A DNA stretch of 14,660 bases. Origin: an uncultured Methanomicrobiales archaeon. GTDB taxonomy: Archaea; Thermoplasmatota; Thermoplasmata; Methanomassiliicoccales; Methanomethylophilaceae. Position numbers and translations under genes: made by a program. Below are positions 1 to 6,180 of this stretch, in pieces (within the stretch, counting starts at the first letter, position 1; each line of letters begins with the position of its first letter). The notes below the pieces were generated by a model, which saw nothing but the letters and a program-made list of their open reading frames with translations, did no database searches and was not told the origin of the DNA. The stretch covers positions 1 to 14,660 of the forward strand of contig CALAVG010000009.1 in the NCBI GenBank assembly GCA_937892275.1, read 5' to 3'.

Positions 1-4
1 ATTT

Positions 5-37
5 GTAAAAGGTTTTATGACGGGGTCGGACCCCGTC
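5..37 (-). terminator. Hairpin terminator after the thermosome gene
   Basis: Just past the thermosome stop codon, GACGGGGT (19-26) and ACCCCGTC (30-37) form a perfect 8-bp GC-rich stem with a 3-base loop. Reading the minus strand, the hairpin is followed by an AT-rich stretch containing CCTTTT. Position and structure fit a transcription terminator or 3'-end stabilising hairpin. The T-tract is weak, so termination itself is inferred. Confidence 0.6.
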
Positions 38-47
38 TTGAATGTAC

Positions 48-1685
48 TCACATCTCGCCTGCCATTCCGTGAGGTCCGTTCTTGAGAGCGTCGCTAGGAG
101 CTGCTCCTGCGGGTGCCTTACGGGATGCGATGACATCGTCGATCCTGAGGATCATGTTGGACACTTCCTCAGCAGAGTTGATTGCCTGAGATTTGACCCT
201 GAGAGGCTCGATGACGTTGCGTGCGAGCATGTCGACCGCATCTCCGGTGTCGAGGTCAAGACCGTAGTATTTGGCCTTGGCGTTCTTCTTCTCGTGGGCG
301 TTCTTCAGCTTGATGATGCTGTCGATGGGGTCGATACCTGCGTTCTCTGCAAGGGTCCAGGGGATGATCTCCATGGCCTTTGCGAACTTCTCGATAGCGA
401 GCTGCTCTCTGCCTCCAACGGAGGATGCGTAGTCGATCAGTGCAAGCTCGACCTCGATCTCGGGTGCTCCTGCTCCTGCAACGACCTTTCCGTCCTCGAG
501 TGCTACTCCGACTGAGCGGATAGCGTCTGTGAGGGCCCTCTCGACTTCCTCGAGCACATGCTCGGTTCCGCCGCGGATGAAGATGGTGACTGCCTTTGCG
601 TTCTTGCATCCGGTGATGAATGACATTCCGTCCTCTCCGACCTTCTTCTCCTCAACGGATCCTGCGGTTCCCAGGTCCTTGCTGGTGAGCTCCATCGCGT
701 TTCCGCAGATGGTCGCACCGGTTGCCAGGGCGATTGCGTCGAGATCGGATGCCTTGCATCTCCTGTATGCGAGGATTCCTGCCTTTGCGAGGTAATGCTG
801 TACGAGCTCGTCAACTCCCTTGGAGCAGTAAACGACGTTAGCTCCTGCCTTCTTAATGACCTCTACGATTGCCTTCATGGAGTTCTCTTCCTCGCTGAGG
901 AATGAGGACATCATCGTGGGGTCGGTAATCTGGATGGATGCGTCGAACTCTGTCTTCTTGACCTCGAGGGCACAGGAGAACAGAGCGATCTTCGCCTTGT
1001 CGACCTTCTGGGGCATCCTGCTGTGGACCATTTCCTTGTCAACGACGATTCCCTGAACGATCTCGGTGTCCGCGATTGTTCCTCCGACCTTCTTCTGGAG
1101 GCGGATGTTCTTGGGGTCGACGATTCCCTTCTCTTCGACTGCCTTTGCGGCCTTGACGACCAGGTCTGCGAGGAGTGCTTCCTCGTCTCCGACGGACTTT
1201 CCGGTCAGTGCTGTGGCTGCGACCTGCTTGAGGATCTTGTCGTTCTTGGCATCGACTGCGATGCTGTCGAGGACTTCCATTGCCTTGGCCGCTGCCATCT
1301 TGTAACCGTTGGTGATGACTGTGGGGTGGACGTTCGCATCGATGAGTTCCTCGGACTGCTTGAGGAGCTCTCCTGCGAGAACGACGGATGTTGTTGTTCC
1401 GTCTCCGCACTCTGAATCCTGTGTCTTGGCGACCTCGACGACCATCTTGGCTGCGGGGTGCTGGACATCGATCTCCTTGAGGATTGTGACACCGTCGTTC
1501 GTGATGACGACATCTCCGATCGTGTTGACGAGCATCTTGTCCATTCCCTTGGGTCCGAGTGTGGACCTGACTGCATCTGCGACCGCCTTTGCGGCTGCGA
1601 TGTTGTTGAACTGCGCTTCCTTGTCCTTGCTTCTCTGTGTACCTTCCTTCAGTACGATAACAGGCTGATTTCCAGATCCATACAT
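48..1685 (-). CDS. thsA: Thermosome subunit (group II chaperonin)
   Basis: ATP-dependent cytosolic folding chamber subunit of the archaeal Hsp60/CCT family. The 545-residue length is normal for the family. The nucleotide-binding motifs are in order: LGPKGMDKML (43-52), GDVVITNDGVTIL (57-69), GDGTTT (94-99) and the equatorial segment VVAGAGAPEIE (401-411); D387 in LTDAIR sits where the hydrolysis aspartate is expected. The apical domain spans roughly 210-370. The C-terminal tail is short, ending GPHGMAGEM, and lacks the long run of GGM repeats found in many thermosomes. The chosen ATG follows a GGTG Shine-Dalgarno-like stretch, and a TATA box about 46 bases upstream implies a leader of about 20 bases. 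A second ATG five bases upstream is out of frame. The gene appears monocistronic, with its own promoter and a strong hairpin after the stop. The subunit type (alpha or beta) cannot be decided here. Confidence 0.97.
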   Translation of the reverse strand: MYGSGNQPVIVLKEGTQRSKDKEAQFNNIAAAKAVADAVRSTLGPKGMDKMLVNTIGDVVITNDGVTILKEIDVQHPAAKMVVEVAKTQDSECGDGTTTSVVLAGELLKQSEELIDANVHPTVITNGYKMAAAKAMEVLDSIAVDAKNDKILKQVAATALTGKSVGDEEALLADLVVKAAKAVEEKGIVDPKNIRLQKKVGGTIADTEIVQGIVVDKEMVHSRMPQKVDKAKIALFSCALEVKKTEFDASIQITDPTMMSSFLSEEENSMKAIVEVIKKAGANVVYCSKGVDELVQHYLAKAGILAYRRCKASDLDAIALATGATICGNAMELTSKDLGTAGSVEEKKVGEDGMSFITGCKNAKAVTIFIRGGTEHVLEEVERALTDAIRSVGVALEDGKVVAGAGAPEIEVELALIDYASSVGGREQLAIEKFAKAMEIIPWTLAENAGIDPIDSIIKLKNAHEKKNAKAKYYGLDLDTGDAVDMLARNVIEPLRVKSQAINSAEEVSNMILRIDDVIASRKAPAGAAPSDALKNGPHGMAGEM

Positions 1686-1726
1686 GGCATTACACCTTTC
1701 TATGTTGGAGGATATTTTAGTTCTTC

Positions 1727-1736
1727 TATATAAAAG
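1727..1736 (-). promoter_or_regulatory. TATA box of the thermosome gene
   Basis: The minus strand reads CTTTTATATA here, close to the archaeal box A consensus TTTATATA. It is centred about 46 bases before the thermosome ATG, predicting a start near 1705 and a leader of about 20 bases. That leader holds the GGTG Shine-Dalgarno-like element, unlike most genes in this window, where the TATA box is only about 25 bases from the ATG. Confidence 0.6.
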
Positions 1737-1747
1737 ATACTAATCTT
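1734..1747. repeat. 14-bp inverted repeat upstream of the thermosome TATA box
   Basis: AAGAT (1734-1738), ACTA spacer and ATCTT (1743-1747) form a perfect inverted repeat overlapping the upstream edge of the thermosome TATA box, where the BRE or a transcription factor would bind. It also lies 29 bases past the nreA stop, so it could instead act as a weak 3' hairpin for nreA, followed by TT on the minus strand. Confidence 0.4.
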
Positions 1748-1775
1748 CCTTCAGATAGAATAAGGTATGCCAGCA

Positions 1776-3056
1776 TCAATAGAAGTCTTCGATGCGACGC
1801 TGTATCAGATAGTCCTTGAGGATTTCCGAGTTATGCAACCAACGTTCCTTCTTCAGATCCATGAAGGCGTTGATCTGGGGCCAGAGGCCCTCAAGTGATT
1901 CTGCGGTGTAGGGCTGGGTACGCAAAGCTGCCCGGACATTCTCGCGAATGTTCCAAACACCCAGGGGGATGTCGTAACCGGGATGGACCTCCCTGAAGAC
2001 CATCACTCCTGCAGAACGGCCGATGCTCTGAAGGTATTCCGTGACGGCCAATCTTGCCGCGTAGTATGCGCCGGTGATGTTGTCCGCGTACTGCGTCCTG
2101 CCCTCGAAGAACTCGTGATCGTGGGCAACGACCATCTCGTTGGGACTGGGGTTCCAGGAGGTCTTCGGATACCATGCCTCGATCATCTCGTACCTCCAGG
2201 TGACAGGCATCATGACGATGGACCACCAGTTGTCGAGCCCCTTCCATTGGAAGAGCCTGAACTCATCTATGGTCTCGTTGTACCTGACATCCTTCATCAG
2301 ATTCTTGCCTATGATGTCATCGACCGCGGTTATGCTCCAACGGGTTGGTACGAAGCGCCTGCGCTTTCCCACACCCATCGTTCCCACGGAGAACGCCTTC
2401 TCGATCTCGGAGACGAACGTACCGTTATGATAAGCGGCGACAACGGCATCCGTAGAATTCATATCGGTGTCATAGTACGACTTTTCGAGATTGTGCTCGA
2501 ACCTCCCGTTCTCCACCCTTATGCTGGACATCTTACCCGAGGGGCCGAAAGGCATGATCTCGTCATCGAGTACGATGCGTCCCGAGGGTTTCTTCTCGAA
2601 GTATGTCTCGACATTGACGGGTTTCGCAGTCAGTGCGAGTTCCTGGACGTTGTCCACTATCTTCCCCGATTTCGCAAAATCGGTGGCATCTATGCGGTAT
2701 TTCCCCCTCACGAGCTGATATCTCATGGCGGCGATGTCGTACATCGATTTCCCGCCCCACAGCTCGGGCTTGTCAAGTTCCGTCGTATCTCCCATGAAAG
2801 TGGGTAGCAACGGACCGATCTCCACCTTGGGATAGCCGTAACGTCCTACAAAGACCGCCGGGGGCGAACTGCCGGTAACATCGTTGCTCTTGATCACGGG
2901 CGTGTTAATCTTCTTTGTATAGAATTTGACCATAAGCGGACATCTGTCCTTGCCACACAGACGCCTCGTCCCTTTGCAGACGTTGCAGAGCCCGTTCTTC
3001 ACGACGGTATCGCTACCGCCGGTCATCTCATCGAAGAGCGTGCTCTGATTCTCCAT
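1776..3056 (-). CDS. nreA: NreA-like archaeal DNA repair protein with C-terminal PIP box
   Basis: Member of the archaeal Nre family (former DUF650/DUF651 halves). In haloarchaea NreA works with PCNA in resistance to DNA damage such as crosslinks. Near the N-terminus C24, C27, C34 and C39 form a CxxC-x6-CxxxxCP zinc-finger pattern. The last eight residues (419-426, QRRIEDFY) match the PCNA-interacting consensus Qxx(I/L/M)xx(F/Y)(F/Y), the position where NreA carries its PIP motif. The body contains characteristic stretches such as FVGRYGYP (69-76), PTRWSITAVDD and the late VHPGYDIPLGVWNIRENVR. The 426-residue length is usual. The ATG is preceded by AAGGT only three bases away. No co-transcribed neighbour is evident; the gene has an unusually long upstream region relative to the rest of the window. 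Confidence 0.93.
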   Translation of the reverse strand: MENQSTLFDEMTGGSDTVVKNGLCNVCKGTRRLCGKDRCPLMVKFYTKKINTPVIKSNDVTGSSPPAVFVGRYGYPKVEIGPLLPTFMGDTTELDKPELWGGKSMYDIAAMRYQLVRGKYRIDATDFAKSGKIVDNVQELALTAKPVNVETYFEKKPSGRIVLDDEIMPFGPSGKMSSIRVENGRFEHNLEKSYYDTDMNSTDAVVAAYHNGTFVSEIEKAFSVGTMGVGKRRRFVPTRWSITAVDDIIGKNLMKDVRYNETIDEFRLFQWKGLDNWWSIVMMPVTWRYEMIEAWYPKTSWNPSPNEMVVAHDHEFFEGRTQYADNITGAYYAARLAVTEYLQSIGRSAGVMVFREVHPGYDIPLGVWNIRENVRAALRTQPYTAESLEGLWPQINAFMDLKKERWLHNSEILKDYLIQRRIEDFY

Positions 3057-3080
3057 GTACCTTGGATGGAGTGTTCATAG

Positions 3081-3104
3081 AAAAACCCGCCCTCTGGTTT
3101 TTTT
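3081..3104. terminator. Bidirectional AT-rich hairpin just upstream of nreA
   Basis: AAAAACC (3081-3087) and GGTTTTT (3096-3102) form a perfect 7-bp stem with an 8-base loop. The plus strand ends in a T7 run and the minus strand in a T5 run, so it could terminate transcription either way. It lies only 25 bases before the nreA ATG. It may end a small minus-strand RNA or act as an attenuator in the nreA leader. Function is inferred. Confidence 0.4.
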
Positions 3105-3124
3105 GGATGGATACAAAGGTAATA

Positions 3125-3178
3125 GGAGAGACAGCTGGATTACTCCAATGCAAGGGGACTGTCTCCCTCTATGCATTG
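3125..3178 (-). ncRNA. Pseudoknot-capable segment upstream of nreA (candidate leader element or small RNA)
   Basis: Two perfect 7-bp complementary pairs interlock here: GAGACAG (3128-3134) with CTGTCTC (3159-3165), and CAATGCA (3146-3152) with TGCATTG (3172-3178). The order A-B-A'-B' permits an H-type pseudoknot with loops of 11, 6 and 6 bases, or two mutually exclusive hairpins. On the minus strand it lies between a strong TATA box (about 3270) and the AT-rich hairpin at 3081-3104. It matches no RNA family I recognise, and the minus-strand orientation is inferred from the TATA box. Confidence 0.3.
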
Positions 3179-3214
3179 TCATCATGCTCAAAGGATAAAA
3201 AGGGAACGCCCAAA

Positions 3215-3237
3215 AAGCCTGATTTTAATCAAAATCA
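3215..3237 (-). terminator. AT-rich hairpin followed by a T-run
   Basis: On the minus strand TGATTTT and AAAATCA (3231-3237 with 3220-3226) form a 7-bp stem with a 4-base loop, followed by GGC and TTTTT. This looks like a second terminator behind hisD. It could also interrupt any transcript started at the TATA box at 3264-3275. Confidence 0.35.
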
Positions 3238-3263
3238 AGAGAAAAACTGATGTTTTGACTAGG

Positions 3264-3275
3264 TTATATAAAAAG
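3264..3275 (-). promoter_or_regulatory. Strong TATA box upstream of nreA or a small RNA
   Basis: The minus strand reads CTTTTTATATAA, an excellent archaeal box A. No coding start lies within 40 bases; the next minus-strand start is nreA, more than 200 bases away. It would place a transcript start near 3245. Either nreA has a leader of about 190 bases or a short untranslated RNA starts here. It lies just beyond the hisD terminator. Confidence 0.45.
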
Positions 3276-3279
3276 ATAC

Positions 3280-3305
3280 ATTAATAAAAGGGTGGATAAC
3301 CACCC
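3280..3305 (-). terminator. Terminator of hisD
   Basis: Sixteen bases after the hisD stop, GGGTGG (3290-3295) and CCACCC (3300-3305) form a perfect 6-bp stem with an ATAA loop. On the minus strand it is followed directly by TTTTATTAAT. GC-rich stem, T-run and position all fit an intrinsic-type terminator. Confidence 0.65.
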
Positions 3306-3321
3306 TAAATATTGTACAGCC

Positions 3322-4575
3322 TCACTCGTCCGATTTTCTAGCCTTGACGGAAGCTCCGTGCGCGTAGAGTCCCTCTGCGTTGGCAAGAGTTTCTACTGTG
3401 GGGGCGAGAGCTGCAAGACCGCCTTTGGTCAGGTACTGGACAGTGGATGTCTTCATGAATGCCATTACGTTCAGTCCGGAACAGGTCTTAGCGTGCTCGG
3501 CCGTGGGGAGGACATGGTTTGTACCGGATGCATAATCGCCTGCAGCTACGGGCGTGTAGGGTCCGACGAAGATGGAACCGGCGTTCCTCACCTTGCTCAG
3601 GGTGTCGAGAGGATCCCTGGTCTGGATGGACAGGTGCTCGGGAGCGATTTCGTTCATGATCTCGATGGCGAGATCTAGATCGTCCGCGATGATGTATCCG
3701 GAGTTGTTCATGGCCTTCTCGATAATCTCCTTCCTTGGGGTCTCGTTGATGAACTTCTCCATGATGGGCCACACCCTGTCGGGCAGGGTCGGGTCATCGG
3801 TGACGAGAAGACATGCGGATGAGGGGTCGTGCTCTGCCTGGGCAACCAGATCCACTGCAACGAACTCCACGTCGGCATATTTGTCAGCAAGGACGGCCAC
3901 TTCGCTAGGTCCTGCGGGGAAATCGATGTCCACCTTGTCGCGGAGCATCATCTTGGCCGCGGTGACGAACACGTTTCCGGGTCCGACGATCTTCTGAACG
4001 GGTTCTACCGATTCGGTTCCGAGGGCCATTGCAGCGATGGCCTGGGCACCTCCGCTGTAGTAGATTTCATCCACTCCTGCGATGTCGGCAGCGACCAGCG
4101 TTATGGGGTTAGCGGGTGCGGGAGTGAACATGATCACTTCGTCGACACCTGCGACCTTCGCCGGAATGGCGGTCATCAGGACCGTACTGGGGTATGAGGC
4201 CCTTCCTCCGGGGATGTAGCATCCGACCCTCTCGAGAGGGGTGGTCTTGACACCCAGAGTGATGCCGGGTTCGACCTCTGTTAGCCAGAGGCCTGCGGGC
4301 TTCTGCATCTGATGGAAGCGCTGGATGTTATAGGCCGCATTCTCTAGTTCGTCCACTATGTCCTGGGAGACCTTGGAATAGGCCTCATCGATATCGTTCC
4401 TTGTTACTGCGACGGATTTGAGCTTGATTTTGTCGAACTTCTCGGCGAGCTCGATCAGCGCCTTGTCGCCGTCCTTGCGGACCTGTTCGATGATGTCCTT
4501 GACGGTGTCGTTGACCTGATCTACCTTCGATGAGCGATTCTGTGCCCAGAAATCCTCGCTAACTTGCTTCCACAT
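3322..4575 (-). CDS. hisD: Histidinol dehydrogenase
   Basis: Catalyses the last two steps of histidine synthesis: NAD-dependent oxidation of L-histidinol to histidine via histidinal, with a bound zinc ion. Family motifs are present in order: IPGGRASYPST (121-131), VGPGN (197-201), FPAGPSEVAVLAD (219-231), AQAEHDP (245-251), APEHL (311-315), AGDYASGTNHVLPT (345-358) and EGLYAH (401-406). The functional residues Q246, H249, E313, H314, D347, H354, E401 and H406 line up with the E. coli zinc-binding and catalytic set at a constant offset of 13, so the enzyme should be active. The 417-residue length is slightly below the bacterial norm. A TATA box about 27 bases before the ATG predicts a leaderless or nearly leaderless mRNA. 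No other his gene lies in the window, so the pathway is dispersed. Confidence 0.98.
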   Translation of the reverse strand: MWKQVSEDFWAQNRSSKVDQVNDTVKDIIEQVRKDGDKALIELAEKFDKIKLKSVAVTRNDIDEAYSKVSQDIVDELENAAYNIQRFHQMQKPAGLWLTEVEPGITLGVKTTPLERVGCYIPGGRASYPSTVLMTAIPAKVAGVDEVIMFTPAPANPITLVAADIAGVDEIYYSGGAQAIAAMALGTESVEPVQKIVGPGNVFVTAAKMMLRDKVDIDFPAGPSEVAVLADKYADVEFVAVDLVAQAEHDPSSACLLVTDDPTLPDRVWPIMEKFINETPRKEIIEKAMNNSGYIIADDLDLAIEIMNEIAPEHLSIQTRDPLDTLSKVRNAGSIFVGPYTPVAAGDYASGTNHVLPTAEHAKTCSGLNVMAFMKTSTVQYLTKGGLAALAPTVETLANAEGLYAHGASVKARKSDE

Positions 4576-4620
4576 GACCCTCTCTAATCCTGATGGAATA
4601 TAAATTAGATGTCATGTGGA
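4569..4620. repeat. 10-bp inverted repeat flanking the hisD promoter
   Basis: TCCACATGAC (4569-4578) and GTCATGTGGA (4611-4620) are exact reverse complements, with 32 bases between them. The first arm covers the hisD start codon; the second lies just upstream of the TATA box. The arm-to-arm distance is about 42 bases, close to four helical turns. This suits a repressor binding both arms, but no bound protein is known. Confidence 0.45.
4597..4606 (-). promoter_or_regulatory. TATA box of hisD
   Basis: The minus strand reads AATTTATATT, centred about 27 bases before the hisD ATG, predicting transcription from at or next to the start codon. A perfect 10-bp inverted repeat flanks it, with one arm over the start codon and the other just upstream, suggesting control at this promoter. 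Confidence 0.6.
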
Positions 4621-4788
4621 CTTAGCCGTATGAGTCGATCACCTGAGGGACAAGCCCGCATCGGTTGCGACAAGATGTAGATAGTCTGGCCAAAGCATCG
4701 GAAGAGTGGGCCCCGATGTTCAAAAATGTACTTTTACCAGCCAGGTGATATGGCATATACCAGTAATGTGGTAGTTTCCCATGCGAAT
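4621..4788. other. Divergent hisD-trkA intergenic region, no gene found
   Basis: This stretch lies between the hisD and trkA promoters. It contains a 6-bp hairpin CATCGG/CCGATG (4696-4701 with 4713-4718), an 11-base palindrome ATATG-G-CATAT (4748-4758) and two TACCAG direct repeats 23 bases apart (4735 and 4758). A tRNA-like stretch around 4678-4727 cannot fold into a complete tRNA. I see no supportable coding sequence or RNA gene. Confidence 0.4.
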
Positions 4789-4800
4789 GATTTTAACGTT
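4789..4800 (+). promoter_or_regulatory. Possible TATA element of trkA
   Basis: GATTTTAACG here is a weak TATA-like element centred about 30 bases before the trkA ATG. No Shine-Dalgarno sequence precedes the ATG, so a leaderless or very short-leader mRNA is likely. The match is modest; a second AT-rich candidate lies near 4748-4759. Confidence 0.35.
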
Positions 4801-4823
4801 GGGATGTTTCGGTACCTTCGCCC

Positions 4824-6176
4824 ATGAAAGTGATCATCATCGGTGCCGGTAGTATTGGTTACGTTGCTGCCGAGACCATTTCCGATATGCACGATGTGCT
4901 GATTGTAGAGGACGATGCTGCTTTGGCAGATATTGCGAAGAACCGTCTCAATGTTTCGGTCCTTCACGAGGATGGTACCAACCCCAAGACCTTGGAGCAG
5001 GCCATCCAGACTCACAAGGCAGAGGTAATCATCTCCACATTGGCGCACGACGATTCCAACCTGTTCATCTGCATGATGGCCAAGAGGATCAAGCCCAGTA
5101 TCAGGACGGTCGCATCGATCACTAACCCGGATTACATCATCAGCACGACGGACCAGGGTGTCCCCGGAGTGGACATAATCATCTCTCCCGAGCTCCTGAC
5201 AGCGGAGAAGATGTACAAGCTCTGCGTCCTCGAGAATGCCCTCGACTACGAGATCATGCCCGTTTTCAGATCATCCATGGCCGTCTTCCAAGTACCGCCG
5301 GAGAGCGACCTGATCGGTAAAGTAGTTATGTTCGCACTGGACGCCTATGAGGCTATCGCGTTTGCAATTTACCGCGGCGACGATCTGTTCTTCCAGGTTG
5401 ATTCCATGGAGATCCATGCCGGTGACAGGATATGCATCATGGGTTCCGAGCAGGCAATCGACGAGATCAACGAGGCACTCGGTGTAGAGAATGCCTCCAG
5501 GGAGATCATCATCCTGGGAGGTACCATCGTGGGAAGGCATCTGGCGAAGCTGCTGGCCGAAGACTCTAAGAAGAGATACGTCAAGATCGTAGAGAAGGAC
5601 CAGGATGTATGTAAGGACCTGTTTAGGATTCTCACCGGCGTCCTGGTGGTCAACGGCGACTTCACCGAACCGAACCTGCAGTCCTCGGAGAACATCTTCA
5701 GGTCAGATTGCCTGGTATCCGTTACGAACCAGGATGATACCAACCTCCTGATGTGCATGTCAGCCCAGAAGTACAACACCAACAAGATCATCTCCAGGTA
5801 TCTCAAGAAAGAGTACATGGACATCTTCATATTCACCGGTCTGGACACTATCATCGGTTTCGACAGGATCGTATCCAATGAGATCTCGAAGTGCGTCATG
5901 TCCAATGATAATGTCGTGATGAGGATGAGGAACCACGAGGAGCAGTTCTTCATACACGATGTGAACAAACAGTCAAAGCTCATGGACAGATATTTCGGCG
6001 ATATCGTCATGCCGAACGGACTCAGCGTCCTGGGCATCTACCGTGACGGGAACATCATCTACCCCATGATGGATACCAAATTCATGGAAGGGGACCGTGT
6101 AATGGTCTTCACCAACTTCACCAAGGAGAAGGAACTGGCGAAGGTCTTCGGAAGGAAAGCGATTTCAGAGAGTTGA
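4824..6176 (+). CDS. trkA: Trk potassium uptake system, NAD-binding regulatory subunit TrkA
   Basis: Cytoplasmic regulatory subunit that binds NAD(H) or other nucleotides and gates the TrkH potassium channel. The protein has the duplicated architecture of long TrkA: a first RCK-N Rossmann domain opening MKVIIIGAGSIG (residues 1-12) with an acidic residue after strand two (VEDD), a TrkA-C domain at about 140-225, then a second Rossmann domain opening EIIILGGTIVGRHLA (about 230-244) with VEKD, and a last TrkA-C domain to residue 450. The second glycine motif is looser than the first, so nucleotide binding there may be weaker. The 450-residue length is typical. The start is fixed by the family N-terminus MKVIIIGAG. 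trkH begins four bases after the stop, so the two genes form an operon. Confidence 0.96.
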   Translation: MKVIIIGAGSIGYVAAETISDMHDVLIVEDDAALADIAKNRLNVSVLHEDGTNPKTLEQAIQTHKAEVIISTLAHDDSNLFICMMAKRIKPSIRTVASITNPDYIISTTDQGVPGVDIIISPELLTAEKMYKLCVLENALDYEIMPVFRSSMAVFQVPPESDLIGKVVMFALDAYEAIAFAIYRGDDLFFQVDSMEIHAGDRICIMGSEQAIDEINEALGVENASREIIILGGTIVGRHLAKLLAEDSKKRYVKIVEKDQDVCKDLFRILTGVLVVNGDFTEPNLQSSENIFRSDCLVSVTNQDDTNLLMCMSAQKYNTNKIISRYLKKEYMDIFIFTGLDTIIGFDRIVSNEISKCVMSNDNVVMRMRNHEEQFFIHDVNKQSKLMDRYFGDIVMPNGLSVLGIYRDGNIIYPMMDTKFMEGDRVMVFTNFTKEKELAKVFGRKAISES

Positions 6177-6180
6177 TCGG

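Noticed and set aside
42..515. 157-codon open frame on plus, opposite the thermosome gene
   Set aside because: It is antisense to a certain gene, its cysteine- and leucine-rich composition is a frame artefact, and it has no promoter or family motif.
1983..2807. 274-codon open frame on plus, opposite nreA
   Set aside because: Lies fully within nreA on the other strand. Its histidine-rich, motif-free translation is typical of a shadow frame in GC-biased coding DNA.
3180..3190. C/D-box small RNA suggested by ATGATGA on minus
   Set aside because: A C-box-like word is present but no D box (CTGA) follows at a suitable distance, and no terminal stem is seen.
3062..3250. 62-codon open frame on plus in the hisD-nreA gap
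   Set aside because: It runs through the hairpin at 3081-3104 and the pseudoknot segment, has no Shine-Dalgarno or TATA element before it, and its product shows no recognisable feature.
4678..4727. Functional tRNA gene
   Set aside because: No 7-bp acceptor stem, no T-arm stem, and the anticodon-like loop is 11 bases long.
4734..5048. 104-codon open frame on minus reaching from trkA into the intergenic region
   Set aside because: Mostly antisense to trkA, with no promoter and no family resemblance.
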